From NCBI GenBank assembly GCA_030427485.1, contig JAUICG010000024.1, forward strand, positions 1-64,000: a DNA stretch of 64,000 bases, read 5' to 3'. Origin of the DNA: Gammaproteobacteria bacterium. Lineage in GTDB: Bacteria > Pseudomonadota > Gammaproteobacteria > Pseudomonadales > Halieaceae. Under the pieces are notes generated by a model. It was given only the letters and a program-made list of their open reading frames with translations. It was not told the origin of the DNA and did no database searches. Of the stretch, positions 1 through 11,200 are shown piece after piece (the first letter of the stretch is position 1; the number at the start of each line of letters is the position of its first letter). The translations under genes and the position numbers were made by a program.

Positions 1-127
1 GGGCGACAACGTGCAGATGGTTGCGACGCTGATTGCGCCGATTGCGATGGAAGACGGGCTGCGATTCGCGATACGCGAGGGTGGCCGTACCGTTGGCGCC
101 GGCGTGGTGTCCAAGATCATCGAGTAG
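1..127 (+). CDS. tuf: Elongation factor Tu, C-terminal end (partial, first tuf copy)
   Basis: Only the last 41 codons and the TAG stop are in the window; the frame begins at base 2. The encoded end of EF-Tu domain 3 finishes [22 protein letters not shown]-Tu brings aminoacyl-tRNA to the ribosome. All 127 bases are identical to 17386-17512 of the second tuf gene, and similarity stops right after the stop codon, as expected if the copies are kept identical by gene conversion. Lying before tRNA-Trp, secE and nusG, this is the copy usually called tufB. Confidence 0.97.
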   Translation, partial: GDNVQMVATLIAPIAMEDGLRFAIREGGRTVGAGVVSKIIE

Positions 128-136
128 TGAACGATC

Positions 137-179
137 GGGGCGGACTCCCTCCAGCCACAGGCAGGCGGAGTCTGACCCC
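137..179 (+). other. Stem-loop after tuf
   Basis: GGGG (137-140) pairs with CCCC (176-179) and GACTCC (143-148) with GGAGTC (167-172) around an 18-nt loop. No T-run follows, so it is more likely an mRNA 3'-end or processing structure than a complete intrinsic terminator. Confidence 0.45.
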
Positions 180-183
180 GTCC

Positions 184-232
184 GAGACGACAAGCCGAGC
201 CGCTTGCACAAGCTGTTCGGCTTCGTCGTCTC
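184..232 (+). other. Long hairpin between tuf and tRNA-Trp
   Basis: GAGACGAC (184-191) and AAGCCGA (192-198) pair with TCGGCTT (217-223) and GTCGTCTC (225-232), leaving one bulged base (224). This gives a 15-bp stem whose loop has a further CTT/AAG pairing. It ends 12 nt before the tRNA and has no T-run. A role as an RNase III-type processing site separating the tuf mRNA from the tRNA is inference. Confidence 0.5.
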
Positions 233-244
233 AGTGTGAGGTTT

Positions 245-320
<76 letters not shown>

Positions 321-375
321 TTTATTGGCGGGGGCCGCGCCCAGGGGCGCTGTCTGATGTAACAAGGTTGATCTG

Positions 376-738
376 ATGAGTGTGGAAACAACTGCCAGCA
401 GGTTTGACGCGGTCAAATGGACTGTCGTAATCGCCCTGTTGGCGGTCGCGATAGTTGGCAATAGCTACTACAGCGACCAGTCCCTGCTATACAGGGTTCT
501 GGGCATCCTCGCGGTTTCCGGCGTTGCAGGCCTGGTGGCCATGCAGACGGCGAAAGGCGCTGCGTTCTGGGCCCTGGTAAAGGGGTCACGAACCGAGATA
601 CGCAAGGTCGTTTGGCCGACGCGACAGGAGACGGTCCAGACCACGATGATCGTGGTGGGTTTTGTCCTGTTGGTGGCCTTACTGCTGTGGGGCCTGGATT
701 CATTCCTGGGCTGGTTGGTGTCGCTTGCGATTATTTAA
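376..738 (+). CDS. secE: Preprotein translocase subunit SecE
   Basis: SecE clamps and stabilises SecY in the inner-membrane SecYEG channel. The 120-residue product has three predicted membrane segments (about 15-29, 37-57 and 91-119), like the E. coli protein. Just before the last one is the conserved amphipathic helix EIRKVVWPTRQE (74-85), the family hallmark. The ATG at 376 gives a length close to E. coli SecE. nusG follows after 22 nt, the usual secE-nusG operon. Confidence 0.97.
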   Translation: MSVETTASRFDAVKWTVVIALLAVAIVGNSYYSDQSLLYRVLGILAVSGVAGLVAMQTAKGAAFWALVKGSRTEIRKVVWPTRQETVQTTMIVVGFVLLVALLLWGLDSFLGWLVSLAII

Positions 739-760
739 CGGAAGGAATAAGGGTTAGCTG

Positions 761-1294
761 ATGGCAATGCGTTGGTACGTCATTCATGCCTATTCAGGCT
801 ACGAGAAGAAGGTTGCTAATGCCCTTAAGGAGCGCATTGAACTGCACCATATGCAGGATCGTTTCGGCGAGGTGCTGGTGCCGACCGAAGAGGTTGTGGA
901 AATGCGCGGCGGCCAGAAGCGCCGCAGTGAGCGCAAGTTCTTCCCGGGGTATGTGCTGGTCCAGATGGAACTGGGTGATGACACCTGGCACCTGGTAAAA
1001 GAAACTCCCCGCGTGCTTGGGTTTATCGGTGGCAAGGCCGATGCGCCAGCCCCCATTACAGACAAGGAGGCCGCGGCAATATTACAGCGTGTTGAAGACG
1101 GCGTGGAGACGCCCCGTCCCAAGACTCTGTTCGAACCCGGCGAGATGGTGCGGGTGGTCGACGGGCCGTTCAATGACTTTAATGGCGTCGTCGAGGATGT
1201 GAATTACGAAAAGAGCCGTCTCAATGTGGCGGTATTGATTTTCGGGCGTTCCACCCCGGTGGAACTGGAATTTAGTCAGGTAGAAAAGGCCTGA
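761..1294 (+). CDS. nusG: Transcription termination/antitermination factor NusG
   Basis: NusG binds the RNA polymerase clamp and links it to Rho or to ribosomal protein S10. The 177 residues contain the N-terminal NGN domain ([12 protein letters not shown] at 4-15; FPGYVLVQM at 61-69) and a C-terminal KOW domain (about 125-177, with [18 protein letters not shown]). The upstream GGAAGGA supports translation near the ATG at 761; a second ATG two codons later cannot be excluded. It lies downstream of secE in one operon. Confidence 0.97.
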   Translation: MAMRWYVIHAYSGYEKKVANALKERIELHHMQDRFGEVLVPTEEVVEMRGGQKRRSERKFFPGYVLVQMELGDDTWHLVKETPRVLGFIGGKADAPAPITDKEAAAILQRVEDGVETPRPKTLFEPGEMVRVVDGPFNDFNGVVEDVNYEKSRLNVAVLIFGRSTPVELEFSQVEKA

Positions 1295-1428
1295 TTGGAA
1301 GCGAATGAGGGACGTCAGGCTCACTGGCCCGAAGACCCTCTGAATCGAAACGGCAGCTTTGCTGCTTTTATGGGGAGCCCCAGTAGGCCGGCACGGCCGA
1401 AACGGCGATTGTACCCGGGAGAAAAGAC

Positions 1429-1863
1429 ATGGCTAAAAAAGTCCAGGCTTATATAAAGCTGCAGGTAAAGGCTGGCCAGGCCAACCCCAGTCCGCCCGTC
1501 GGACCGGCGTTGGGCCAGCACGGCGTCAACATCATGGAATTCTGTAAGGCGTTCAATGCTGAAACGCAGGGCATGGAGCCCGGCTTGCCGATTCCGGTGA
1601 TTATAACGGTTTACGCCGATCGCTCGTTCACGTTTATCAAGAAAACACCACCGGCTTCGGTGCTGCTGATGAAGGTGGCCAAGATCAAGAAAGGTTCCGG
1701 TGCCCCCAACACCAACAAGGTTGGCAAGGTGAATCGCGCCCAACTGGAAGAGGTTGCCACGATGAAATGGCCGGACCTGACCGCGGCTGATATGGACGCA
1801 GCGGTGCGCACCATCGCCGGCAGCGCCCGCTCCGCTGGTATCGAAGTAGAAGGGGTGAATTGA
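1429..1863 (+). CDS. rplK: 50S ribosomal protein L11
   Basis: L11 (144 aa; 142 in E. coli) binds 23S rRNA in the GTPase-associated centre and is needed for RelA activation. The N-terminal proline-rich helix region ([20 protein letters not shown]) and the C-terminal rRNA-binding domain are intact. A 134-nt spacer separates it from nusG, with GGGAG ahead of the ATG. The rplA start lies one base beyond its TGA, so the pair is translationally coupled. L1 autoregulation of this mRNA is known in E. coli but was not tested here. Confidence 0.97.
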   Translation: MAKKVQAYIKLQVKAGQANPSPPVGPALGQHGVNIMEFCKAFNAETQGMEPGLPIPVIITVYADRSFTFIKKTPPASVLLMKVAKIKKGSGAPNTNKVGKVNRAQLEEVATMKWPDLTAADMDAAVRTIAGSARSAGIEVEGVN

Positions 1864-1864
1864 G

Positions 1865-2560
1865 ATGGCCAAGTTATCCAAACGCGTTCGCGTATTCAAA
1901 GAGAAAGTCGATCCTCAAAAGGCCTACACACTCGAGGACGCTGTGACGCTGTTGAAAGAGTTTTCAACCGTAAAGTTCAACGAGACGGTTGAAGTGGCGG
2001 TAAACCTCGGTATTGATGCGCGTAAGTCAGACCAGGCCGTGCGCGGTGCAACCACCCTGCCGTTCGGTACCGGATCAGAGGTTCGAGTCGCCGTTTTCAC
2101 CCAGGGAGAAAATGCAGACAAAGCCAGCGCTGCCGGTGCGGACTTCGTGGGAATGGAAGACCTCGCGGAGCAAATCAAGGGCGGCATGATGGACTTTGAT
2201 GTGGTGATTGCCTCGCCGGACGCCATGCGGGTTGTCGGGCAGCTGGGACAGGTGCTGGGGCCGCGCGGCCTGATGCCAAACCCCAAGACGGGCACAGTGA
2301 CGCCCGACGTGGAAACTGCAGTGAAGAATGCCAAAGCAGGCCAGGTGCGTTATCGCACGGATAAGAACGGCATCATTCACGGCGGTATCGGCAAGATCAA
2401 TTTTGAACTGGCTGCAATCAGGGGGAACCTCGAGGCATTGCTGGCGGACCTGAAAAAAGCCAAGCCTGTTTCTGCCAAGGGCGTCTATCTCAAGAAAATC
2501 AGCCTGAGTACAACCATGGGCCCAGGTATCACAATCGACCAGGGGTCGGTAGCAGATTGA
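1865..2560 (+). CDS. rplA: 50S ribosomal protein L1
   Basis: L1 (231 aa; E. coli 234) forms the mobile L1 stalk that helps release deacylated tRNA from the E site and represses translation of its own mRNA. The conserved block [19 protein letters not shown] lies in the middle of the protein. The ATG overlaps the end region of rplK without a usable spacer, which indicates coupled translation. A GC-rich hairpin (about 2565-2585) follows the stop. Confidence 0.97.
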   Translation: MAKLSKRVRVFKEKVDPQKAYTLEDAVTLLKEFSTVKFNETVEVAVNLGIDARKSDQAVRGATTLPFGTGSEVRVAVFTQGENADKASAAGADFVGMEDLAEQIKGGMMDFDVVIASPDAMRVVGQLGQVLGPRGLMPNPKTGTVTPDVETAVKNAKAGQVRYRTDKNGIIHGGIGKINFELAAIRGNLEALLADLKKAKPVSAKGVYLKKISLSTTMGPGITIDQGSVAD

Positions 2561-2925
2561 TCGGGTCGCCCTCACGAGGGGCGGCTTCTCAATCACTCCC
2601 CAGGGAAGGGGGGTGTTGTAGGCCAGAGGAAACGCCAACGGGCTCTCTGGCCCACTTTGAGGTCTTTGGATAAGGCGGCGGGCAACAGCCCATATAGCTG
2701 AGTACTAAAGGCCATCAAAGACCGTAGGTGCCAAGTCTGATGCCGTTTGTCAGATGCGGTTTAATCGCGGCGTGTTCTCCGGACGCGTCAAAGCCTACGC
2801 AGATGGTGAATGAGTTCACCACGCAAAGCGGTGTCGGTATAGGTTTGTCGACATTTAACTGTGCTGTCCGGTGCGATGAATGTCGTTACTGGCAGTACAA
2901 ACTTAGCAATCCAGGAGTAACTCCA
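2561..2925 (+). promoter_or_regulatory. rplA-rplJ spacer with probable L10 leader
   Basis: A 365-nt stretch without a credible gene; the frame open from 2728 has no Shine-Dalgarno. It can fold extensively: GGTCTTTG (2661-2668) with CAAAGACC (2716-2723), GTAGG (2724-2728) with CCTAC (2794-2798), an inner GCGT/ACGC stem, and the hairpin GGTGAA-TGAG-TTCACC (2805-2820). The position before rplJ and the multi-stem layout fit the autoregulatory L10(L12)-binding leader known in gammaproteobacteria. The match to that RNA family is inferred from position and folding by eye. Confidence 0.5.
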
Positions 2926-3456
2926 GTGGCAATAGGACTCGAAGACAAGAAAGCGATCGTAGCTGAAGTTAACGAGACTGCCATCAGTGCACTGTCCCTT
3001 GTTATCGCTGATTCACGTGGCGTAACAGTGGAAGGAATGACAGCCCTGCGCAAAACAGCGCGCGAAAACGAGGTGACCCTCCGTGTCGTACGGAACACCT
3101 TGGCGAAGCGCGCCCTGGTGGGAACTGACTACGAGTGCGTTAACGACTCGTTGGCAGGCCCCTCCCTGTTCGGATTCTCGATGCAGGACCCGGGTGCAGC
3201 GGCTCGCATCTTCAAAGACTTCGCGAAAGAGAACGGAGCATTTGAGATAAAGGCACTGGCAGTAAGCGGCCAGATGCTGGGTGCAGATCAATTGGATGTT
3301 CTTGCCAAGTTGCCCACGCGTGATCAGGCACTCTCGATGTTGATGAGTGTGATGAAGGCGCCGGTAACCAAGCTGGTTCAGACGATGAACGAAGTACCTG
3401 GAAAACTGGTTCGCACGCTCGCAGCAGTACGCGATCAGAAAGAGGCAGCGGCGTAA
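2926..3456 (+). CDS. rplJ: 50S ribosomal protein L10
   Basis: L10 (176 aa) anchors the L7/L12 dimers on the GTPase-associated centre. The GTG at 2926 is chosen because CAGGAG (2912-2917) sits 8 nt upstream and the product starts like known L10 ([15 protein letters not shown]). The same frame is open to 2728, but that part lacks family similarity. The C-terminal helix ([19 protein letters not shown]) is the L7/L12 docking helix. rplL follows after 45 nt. Confidence 0.95.
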   Translation: MAIGLEDKKAIVAEVNETAISALSLVIADSRGVTVEGMTALRKTARENEVTLRVVRNTLAKRALVGTDYECVNDSLAGPSLFGFSMQDPGAAARIFKDFAKENGAFEIKALAVSGQMLGADQLDVLAKLPTRDQALSMLMSVMKAPVTKLVQTMNEVPGKLVRTLAAVRDQKEAAA

Positions 3457-3501
3457 GTCGCTGTCGTGGATAACCAATCAGCTATATAGGAGATATGAGT
3501 C

Positions 3502-3885
3502 ATGGCTCTGTCTAAAGAAGATATATTGGAAGCAATCGCCGAGATGAGCGTGATGGACATCGTGTCGCTCATCGAAGCTATGGAAGAGAAATTTGGTGTA
3601 ACCGCCGCTGCCGCAGTAGCTGCCGCGCCCGTTGCTGCCGCTGGTGGTGACGCCGGTGGTTCTGCTGAAGAGCAGACTGATTTTGACGTGATCCTCACCG
3701 CCGCCGGTGAGAAGAAAGTGAACGTCATCAAAGTCGTTCGCGCAGTGACGTCGCTGGGTCTGAAGGAAGCCAAGGGCCTCGTTGACGGTGCCCCTTCTCC
3801 TATCAAGGAAGGTGTACCCAAGGCGGAAGCGGAAGACATCAAAAAGCAGCTTGAAGAAGCTGGTGCTACCGCTGAACTCAAGTAA
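3502..3885 (+). CDS. rplL: 50S ribosomal protein L7/L12
   Basis: The 127-residue stalk protein recruits translational GTPases. It shows the N-terminal dimerisation domain ([18 protein letters not shown]), an Ala/Gly-rich hinge (about 37-54) and the C-terminal factor-binding domain ([21 protein letters not shown]). AGGAG (3488-3492) lies 9 nt before the ATG. The gene is followed by an attenuator and rpoB, so it shares the rplJL-rpoBC transcript. Confidence 0.97.
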   Translation: MALSKEDILEAIAEMSVMDIVSLIEAMEEKFGVTAAAAVAAAPVAAAGGDAGGSAEEQTDFDVILTAAGEKKVNVIKVVRAVTSLGLKEAKGLVDGAPSPIKEGVPKAEAEDIKKQLEEAGATAELK

Positions 3886-3919
3886 GTTCGGCAGTGTTCC
3901 GGCTCCGGCCGGATTGGTC

Positions 3920-3953
3920 AAGGCTGGTGGGCGATTTGCCTGCCGGCCTTTTC
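3920..3953 (+). terminator. rplL-rpoB intergenic attenuator
   Basis: A 13-bp stem (3920-3932 with 3938-3950, including three G-U pairs) closes a 5-nt loop and is followed by a short T-run (TTTTC). In E. coli a partial terminator in the same place lets only part of the rplJL transcripts reach rpoBC; the same role is inferred here. Confidence 0.6.
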
Positions 3954-4079
3954 CCGCTTCAAGAAAAGAGATTTTGTCAGGGCTGGTTTGAGCGATCCAA
4001 CCGCCTGTTTTTAGCCCTTCGAGGGCTAGTTGATTGCCTGGAAGGGGTGATCGAACGCTAATCACGCTGGGGAGTACTG

Positions 4080-7000
4080 ATGGCATACTCGTACACTGAG
4101 AAAAAACGTATCCGCAAAGATTTCGGCGTACTGCCGAAGGTGATGGATGTACCTTACCTGCTTGCGATCCAAATGGATTCCTACAGGAAATTTACCCAGC
4201 AGGGTACGCCACTGGAAGAGCGCGGCGATTACGGCCTGCACGCCGCGTTCAAATCCGTCTTCCCGATTGTCAGCTACAGCGGCAATGCCGCACTGGAGTA
4301 TGTTGACTACAAACTGGGCAAACCCATCTTCGATGTCAACGAATGCCAGTTGCGAGGCGTGACCTACTCCTGCTCCCTGCGCGTAAAAGTGCGCCTGATC
4401 ATTTACGACAAGGAGTCCTCCAACAAGACGATCAAGGATATCAAGGAGCAGGAAGTCTACATGGGAGAAATTCCCCTGATGACCGACAACGGTACCTTCG
4501 TTATCAACGGTACCGAGCGTGTTATCGTGTCCCAGTTGCACCGCTCTCCCGGCGTGTTCTTCGATCATGACAAGGGCAAGACCCACTCTTCGGGCAAGCT
4601 GTTGTACTCCGCCCGCGTGATTCCCTACCGTGGCTCCTGGCTCGACTTCGAATTCGATCCCAAGGACCTGGTATTCGTCCGTATCGACCGTCGCCGCAAA
4701 CTCCCCGCCACTATTCTGCTGCGCGCGTTGGGCTATGAGTCGGAAGAAATCCTGGCCATGTTCTACGACACGAATACCTTCCATGCCACCAAGGACGGCA
4801 ATTACTCAATGACGCTGATACCCGAGCGTCTGCGCGGTGATGTCGCGTCATTTGACATCAAGGCGGGTAAAAAGGTGGTCGTGGAGCAGGGTCGTCGCAT
4901 CACCGCACGCCATATCCGCGAGCTCGAGGAAGCCAAGATCACCGCGCTGGAGATTCCGGCGGAGTACCTCTATGGCCGCTCCCTGGCGAAAAACGTGGTG
5001 GATGAGAAGACTGGAGAAATCATTGTCGAGTGCAATACCGAACTGGATGAGGAAGTGCTCGAGAAGTTGACTGCCGTCAAGGTAAAGACGATCGAGACGC
5101 TTTACACGAATGAGTTGGACTGTGGTCCTTTCATTTCCGACACCTTGCGCCAGGATTCGACCAGCAATGAACTGGAAGCGCTGGTGGAAATCTATCGCAT
5201 GATGCGCCCCGGCGAACCTCCCACCAAGGAATCAGCCGAGAACCTCTTCCAGAACCTGTTTTTCTCCGCGGACAGGTATGACCTCTCGGCCGTGGGTCGC
5301 ATGAAATTCAATCGTCGGCTCGGTCGTGAAGACGTCACCGGTAGCGGTGTGCTCGACCGCGAGGATATCGTGGACGTGCTGCGAACGCTGGTTGGCATTC
5401 GTAACGGTAAAGGGATCGTGGACGACATCGATCACCTCGGTAACCGCCGTGTGCGCAGCGTGGGTGAGATGGCTGAAAACCAGTTCCGCGTGGGTCTGGT
5501 GCGTGTAGAACGCGCGGTGAAAGAGCGCCTGTCCATGGCGGAAAGCGAAGGCCTGATGCCGCAGGATTTGATCAACGCCAAGCCGGTATCTGCCGCGGTC
5601 AAGGAATTTTTTGGCTCCAGCCAGTTGTCGCAGTTTATGGACCAGAACAACCCGCTGTCGGAAGTGACCCACAAGCGGCGTGTTTCCGCGCTTGGGCCCG
5701 GTGGTCTTACCCGTGAGCGAGCCGGTTTCGAGGTGCGCGACGTGCACCCCACGCACTACGGCCGCGTCTGTCCGATCGAGACCCCTGAAGGGCCCAACAT
5801 CGGCTTGATCAACTCCCTGGCGACCTACGCGCGTACCAACGATTACGGCTTTCTCGAGAGCCCGTATCGCAAAGTAGTCAATGGCAAGGTGACCGATGAT
5901 ATCGAGTTCCTGTCTGCCATCAACGAGGCGGAGCACGTCATCGCGCAGGCATCTGCAACCCTCGACAAGAACATGAAATTTGTCGATGACCTGATTCCCG
6001 TTCGGCACATGAACGAATTCACGGTTATGCCGCCGGACCGCGTTGACTACATGGATGTCTCGCCCAAGCAGGTGGTGTCCGTGGCCGCGGCGCTGATTCC
6101 GTTCCTCGAGCACGATGACGCCAACCGCGCGTTGATGGGATCGAACATGCAGCGCCAGGCTGTGCCCACGCTTGTCGCCCAGAAACCGCTGGTAGGCACG
6201 GGCATGGAGCGGTATGTCGCCGCTGACTCGGGTGTCTGTGTGGTCGCGGAGCGCTCCGGCGTGGTGGATTCGGCCGATGCCAGCCGTATCGTGGTGCGGG
6301 TCAATGAGAAGGATGTCGGCGTGGACGAGGCGCCGGTCGATATCTACAACCTGACCAAGTACACGCGGTCCAACCAGAACACATGCATTAACCAGCGTCC
6401 CATCGTCAAGGCCGGCGACGTGATTGCGCGCGGCGATATCCTGGCCGACGGGCCGTCCATCGATATGGGCGAACTGGCGCTGGGACAGAATATGCGCATC
6501 GCCTTCATGCCGTGGAACGGCTACAACTTCGAGGACTCCATCCTGGTTTCCGAGCGGGTGGTGAAGGAGGATCGGTTCACCACGATCCATATCCAGGAAC
6601 TCACCTGTATCGCCCGCGACACCAAGCTGGGTTCGGAGGAGATTTCCGGCGATATCCCCAATGTGGGAGAAGGCGCCCTGGCCAAGCTGGATGAGTCGGG
6701 CATCGTTTACATCGGCGCAGAAGTGGAAGCCGGCGATATTCTCGTGGGCAAGGTGACACCCAAGGGTGAAACCCAGCTCACGCCGGAAGAAAAACTGCTG
6801 CGCGCGATCTTTGGCGAAAAAGCATCTGATGTGAAAGACACTTCCCTGCGGGTACCCACCAGCACCAAGGGAACGGTCATCGATGTTCAGGTTTTCACCA
6901 GGGATGGCCTGGAGAAGGATGCGCGTGCGCAACAGATCGAGAAGCACCAGCTCGACCAGTACCGCAAGGACCTGAAAGAAGAGTACCGCATCTTCGAGGA

Positions 7001-8153
7001 GGCGACGTTTGCTCACCTGGGCAGCCTGCTCAAAGGCAAGGCCACGGTCAGCGGCGGCGGTCTGGCCAAGGGCACCAGCCTCACCGAAGCGGTGTTGGCA
7101 GACCTGGACCGCGAACAGTGGTTCAAGCTGAAGATGTCCGATGCCAATCTGAACGATGCGCTGGCCTCGGCCCAACGCCAGTTGGATGAACAGAACAAGC
7201 TGCTCGAAGAGCGTTTCGAGGACAAGAAAGGCAAGCTGCAAAGCGGCGATGACCTGGCGCCCGGCGTATTGAAGATAGTCAAGGTTTACCTGGCGATCAA
7301 ACGCCGTATCCAGCCGGGTGACAAAATGGCCGGGCGCCACGGTAACAAGGGTGTTATCTCGGTGATCATGCCGGTCGAAGACATGCCCTATGACGAGAAC
7401 GGTGAGCCGGTCGATATCGTGCTGAACCCATTGGGTGTGCCCTCGCGTATGAACGTCGGGCAGATTCTTGAAACCCACCTGGGCATGGCTGCCAAGGGCC
7501 TGGGTGACAGGATCAACGCGATGATTGCAGAGCAGAGAAAGGTCGCGGAGATCCGCAAGTTTCTCGAAGACATCTACAACAACGGCGACGGACGCACCGA
7601 GGACATCAAGTCTTTCAGCGATGAGGAAGTGATGGAGTTGGCGAAAAATCTCGCCGACGGGGTGCCGATGGCGACACCGGTATTTGACGGCGCTGCCGAG
7701 GATTCCATCAAAAGCCTGCTCAAGCTGGCCGGCATGCCGGAGAGCGGCCAGTTCACCTTGTATGACGGGCGCAGTGGTGAGGCTTTCGATCGTCCGGTCA
7801 CGGTCGGATACATGTACATGCTGAAGCTGAATCACCTGGTGGACGACAAGATGCATGCCCGCTCAACCGGGTCATACAGTCTTGTCACGCAACAACCACT
7901 GGGCGGTAAGGCGCAATTCGGTGGCCAGCGCTTCGGTGAGATGGAGGTCTGGGCGCTGGAAGCCTACGGTGCGGCCTACACCTTGCAGGAGATGCTGACG
8001 GTCAAGTCTGACGATGTGGCTGGCAGGACCAAGATGTACAAGAACATTGTCGATGGTGATCATCGTATGGAGCCGGGCATGCCCGAGTCCTTTAATGTGT
8101 TGATTAAGGAAATACGTTCCCTGGCGATCGATATCGATCTCGAGAACGATTAA
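4080..8153 (+). CDS. rpoB: DNA-directed RNA polymerase subunit beta
   Basis: This catalytic-core subunit has 1357 residues (E. coli 1342). GGGGAG is placed 5 nt before the ATG. The rifampicin pocket (about residues 511-545: [20 protein letters not shown] followed by [11 protein letters not shown]) carries the residues found in sensitive enzymes at the positions equivalent to E. coli D516, H526 and S531. The [15 protein letters not shown] loop and the C-terminal [20 protein letters not shown] region that contacts beta' are present. rpoC follows after 83 nt. Confidence 0.99.
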   Translation: MAYSYTEKKRIRKDFGVLPKVMDVPYLLAIQMDSYRKFTQQGTPLEERGDYGLHAAFKSVFPIVSYSGNAALEYVDYKLGKPIFDVNECQLRGVTYSCSLRVKVRLIIYDKESSNKTIKDIKEQEVYMGEIPLMTDNGTFVINGTERVIVSQLHRSPGVFFDHDKGKTHSSGKLLYSARVIPYRGSWLDFEFDPKDLVFVRIDRRRKLPATILLRALGYESEEILAMFYDTNTFHATKDGNYSMTLIPERLRGDVASFDIKAGKKVVVEQGRRITARHIRELEEAKITALEIPAEYLYGRSLAKNVVDEKTGEIIVECNTELDEEVLEKLTAVKVKTIETLYTNELDCGPFISDTLRQDSTSNELEALVEIYRMMRPGEPPTKESAENLFQNLFFSADRYDLSAVGRMKFNRRLGREDVTGSGVLDREDIVDVLRTLVGIRNGKGIVDDIDHLGNRRVRSVGEMAENQFRVGLVRVERAVKERLSMAESEGLMPQDLINAKPVSAAVKEFFGSSQLSQFMDQNNPLSEVTHKRRVSALGPGGLTRERAGFEVRDVHPTHYGRVCPIETPEGPNIGLINSLATYARTNDYGFLESPYRKVVNGKVTDDIEFLSAINEAEHVIAQASATLDKNMKFVDDLIPVRHMNEFTVMPPDRVDYMDVSPKQVVSVAAALIPFLEHDDANRALMGSNMQRQAVPTLVAQKPLVGTGMERYVAADSGVCVVAERSGVVDSADASRIVVRVNEKDVGVDEAPVDIYNLTKYTRSNQNTCINQRPIVKAGDVIARGDILADGPSIDMGELALGQNMRIAFMPWNGYNFEDSILVSERVVKEDRFTTIHIQELTCIARDTKLGSEEISGDIPNVGEGALAKLDESGIVYIGAEVEAGDILVGKVTPKGETQLTPEEKLLRAIFGEKASDVKDTSLRVPTSTKGTVIDVQVFTRDGLEKDARAQQIEKHQLDQYRKDLKEEYRIFEEATFAHLGSLLKGKATVSGGGLAKGTSLTEAVLADLDREQWFKLKMSDANLNDALASAQRQLDEQNKLLEERFEDKKGKLQSGDDLAPGVLKIVKVYLAIKRRIQPGDKMAGRHGNKGVISVIMPVEDMPYDENGEPVDIVLNPLGVPSRMNVGQILETHLGMAAKGLGDRINAMIAEQRKVAEIRKFLEDIYNNGDGRTEDIKSFSDEEVMELAKNLADGVPMATPVFDGAAEDSIKSLLKLAGMPESGQFTLYDGRSGEAFDRPVTVGYMYMLKLNHLVDDKMHARSTGSYSLVTQQPLGGKAQFGGQRFGEMEVWALEAYGAAYTLQEMLTVKSDDVAGRTKMYKNIVDGDHRMEPGMPESFNVLIKEIRSLAIDIDLEND

Positions 8154-8236
8154 CAGACGTAAACATTGGACTTGGTGGCGGGTGCGCTGGAATGTCACGC
8201 ACTGCCTGGAAGTAAAAACCTCGTGGAGGAAACGCC

Positions 8237-11200
8237 TTGAAAGACTTACTAAATCTGTTGAAGTCCCAGGGACAAAATGATGAGTTCGACTCAATTCGAA
8301 TCGGGCTCGCATCACCGGAGCTGATTCGCTCCTGGTCGTTTGGTGAAGTAAAAAAACCGGAAACCATTAACTACCGTACCTTCAAGCCGGAACGGGACGG
8401 CCTGTTCTGCGCCAAGATTTTTGGCCCTGTGAAGGACTATGAGTGTTTGTGTGGCAAGTACAAAAGGCTCAAGCACCGCGGTGTTATTTGCGAAAAGTGC
8501 GGCGTGGAAGTGGCCCTGGCGAAGGTGCGCCGCGAGCGTATGGGGCACATCGAACTGGCCAGCCCCGTTGCCCATATCTGGTTTCTGAAATCACTGCCCT
8601 CGCGCATCGGTCTGCTGCTGGACATGACATTGCGCGATATCGAGCGCGTGCTCTACTTTGAGTCTTACGTGGTTACCGACCCGGGCATGACCACGCTGGA
8701 GCAAAGCCAGCTGCTGTCAGACGAGCAGTACTACGAAGCGATGGAAGAGTTTGGCGATGAGTTTTCCGCCAAGATGGGAGCGGAGGCGATTCAGGACCTG
8801 ATGATGCAGCTTGACCTGCAGCAGGAGATCGCCACGTTGCGGGAAGAGATTCCGGTGACGAATTCCGAGACCAAGATCAAGAAGCTGTCGAAGCGCCTGA
8901 AACTGATGGAAGCCTTTGCCAGCTCTGGCAATAAGCCGCAGTGGATGGTGTTGAATGTCCTGCCCGTGCTGCCACCGGACCTGCGTCCGTTGGTACCGCT
9001 GGACGGCGGTCGTTTCGCCACCTCCGACCTGAATGACCTGTACCGTCGGGTCATTAACCGCAACAACCGCTTGAAGCGATTGCTGGATCTTAACGCCCCG
9101 GACATTATCGTGCGCAACGAAAAGCGCATGCTGCAGGAATCTGTGGATGCCCTGCTGGATAACGGGCGCCGCGGTCGCGCCATTACTGGCTCCAACAAGC
9201 GACCGTTGAAATCCCTGGCCGACATGATCAAGGGCAAGCAGGGTCGATTCCGCCAGAACCTGCTGGGCAAGCGGGTCGATTACTCTGGCCGGTCAGTGAT
9301 CGTCGTGGGCCCAACACTGAGACTGCACCAGTGCGGCCTGCCCAAGAAAATGGCGCTGGAATTGTTCAAGCCATTCATCTTTGGCAAGCTGGAAGCCCGT
9401 GGCCTGGCCACTACCATCAAAGCCGCCAAAAAGATGGTGGAGCGGGAGCCGCCGGAAGTATGGGATATTCTCGCCGAGGTCATCCGCGAGCATCCAGTAT
9501 TGTTGAACCGGGCGCCGACCCTGCACCGCCTGGGTATCCAGGCGTTTGAGCCGGTACTGATCGAGGGCAAGGCGATCCAGCTGCACCCCCTGGTGTGTGC
9601 CGCCTACAACGCTGACTTTGACGGCGACCAGATGGCCGTGCACGTGCCGCTGACCCTCGAGGCGCAGCTCGAGGCGCGCGCTCTAATGATGTCCACCAAC
9701 AATATCCTCTCTCCGGCCAGTGGCGAGCCCATCATCGTACCCTCACAGGACGTTGTACTCGGGCTGTATTACATGACGCGTGAGCGGGTGAATGCCAAGG
9801 GCGAAGGCATGGCGTTCGCCAATGTCTCGGAGGTGCACCGCACCTACGTGAGCGGGCATGTCCACCTGCAGGCTCGCGTCAAAGTGCGCATCAAGGAGGT
9901 GGTGAAAACCGACGAGGGTGACATCATGGAACGCTCGTTCGTCGCCGACACCACGGTGGGCCGGGCACTGCTGTGGGAAATTGTCCCCGACGGCATAGCG
10001 TTCGAAATGGTCAACCAGAATATGGCCAAGAAGGCGATTTCCAGGATTATCAATCAGTGCTATCGCATGGTCGGCCTGAAGGCCACGGTAATTTTTGCCG
10101 ACCGACTGATGTACACGGGTTACGAGTACTCAACCCGTTCCGGCTCGTCCATCGGTGTAAACGACTTCGTGATTCCGAAGGAGAAAGCCGGCCTGATCGA
10201 TCGCGCCGATGCCGAAGTGAAGGAAATCGAGAATCAGTATGCACAGGGCCTGGTGACACAGGGCGAGAAGTACAACAAGGTCATCGATATCTGGTCCAGG
10301 GCCAACGACCTGGTCTCCAAGTCCATGATGGAGGGCCTGTCTACTGAACCGGTGATCAATCGCGAGGGCAAGGAAGAGCAGCAGGCCTCTTTCAACTCCG
10401 TGTATATCTATGCGGACTCGGGAGCACGGGGCTCCCCCGCGCAGATTCGCCAGCTGGCGGGCATGCGCGGCCTGATGGCCAAGCCGGACGGTTCGATTAT
10501 CGAGACGCCGATTACCGCCAACTTCCGCGAGGGCCTGAACGTACTACAGTACTTCATTTCCACGCACGGTGCGCGAAAAGGTCTGGCGGATACCGCGCTG
10601 AAGACGGCGAACTCCGGTTACCTGACCCGACGCCTGGTAGACGTGGCCCAGGATCTGGTCGTGACCGAAGAGGATTGCGGCACTGACTACGGGCTGTTGA
10701 TGACGCCCGTTATCGATGGCGGCGACATCATCGAATCACTGGGCGACCGGGTTCTCGGGCGGCTGGTCGTCAAGGATGTCATCAGGCCCGGTACCGAGGA
10801 CGAGATCGCGATCACTGCCGGCACCATGCTGGACGAGCTGTGGATCAAGCGCCTGGAAGAGATGGGTATCGACGAGATCGAAGTGCGTTCGCCGATTACC
10901 TGTGAGACCCGCCACGGTATTTGTTCGGCCTGTTATGGCCGCGACCTGGCACGTGGTCACCGTATCAACATGGGTGAGTCGGTGGGTGTCGTGGCCGCGC
11001 AATCCATTGGTGAGCCCGGCACACAGTTGACCATGCGTACTTTCCACATTGGTGGCGCAGCGTCCAGGGCAACCGCGCAGGACAATATCGAGGTCATGAA
11101 CGACGGTATTGTGCGACTGCACAACCTGAAGACCGTAGAGCGGGTTGACGGTGACCTGGTCGCTGTCAGTCGCTCCGGCGAACTGTCGGTTCTCGACGTT

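Noticed and set aside
2728-2925. N-terminal extension of L10 by 66 residues
   Set aside because: There is no Shine-Dalgarno at 2728, the extra residues do not look like L10, and the region folds as the expected leader RNA.
5232-7856. 874-codon open frame antisense to rpoB
   Set aside because: It lies fully inside rpoB on the other strand, has no family-like sequence and is rich in His/Arg/Val, as expected for the complement of a GC-biased gene.
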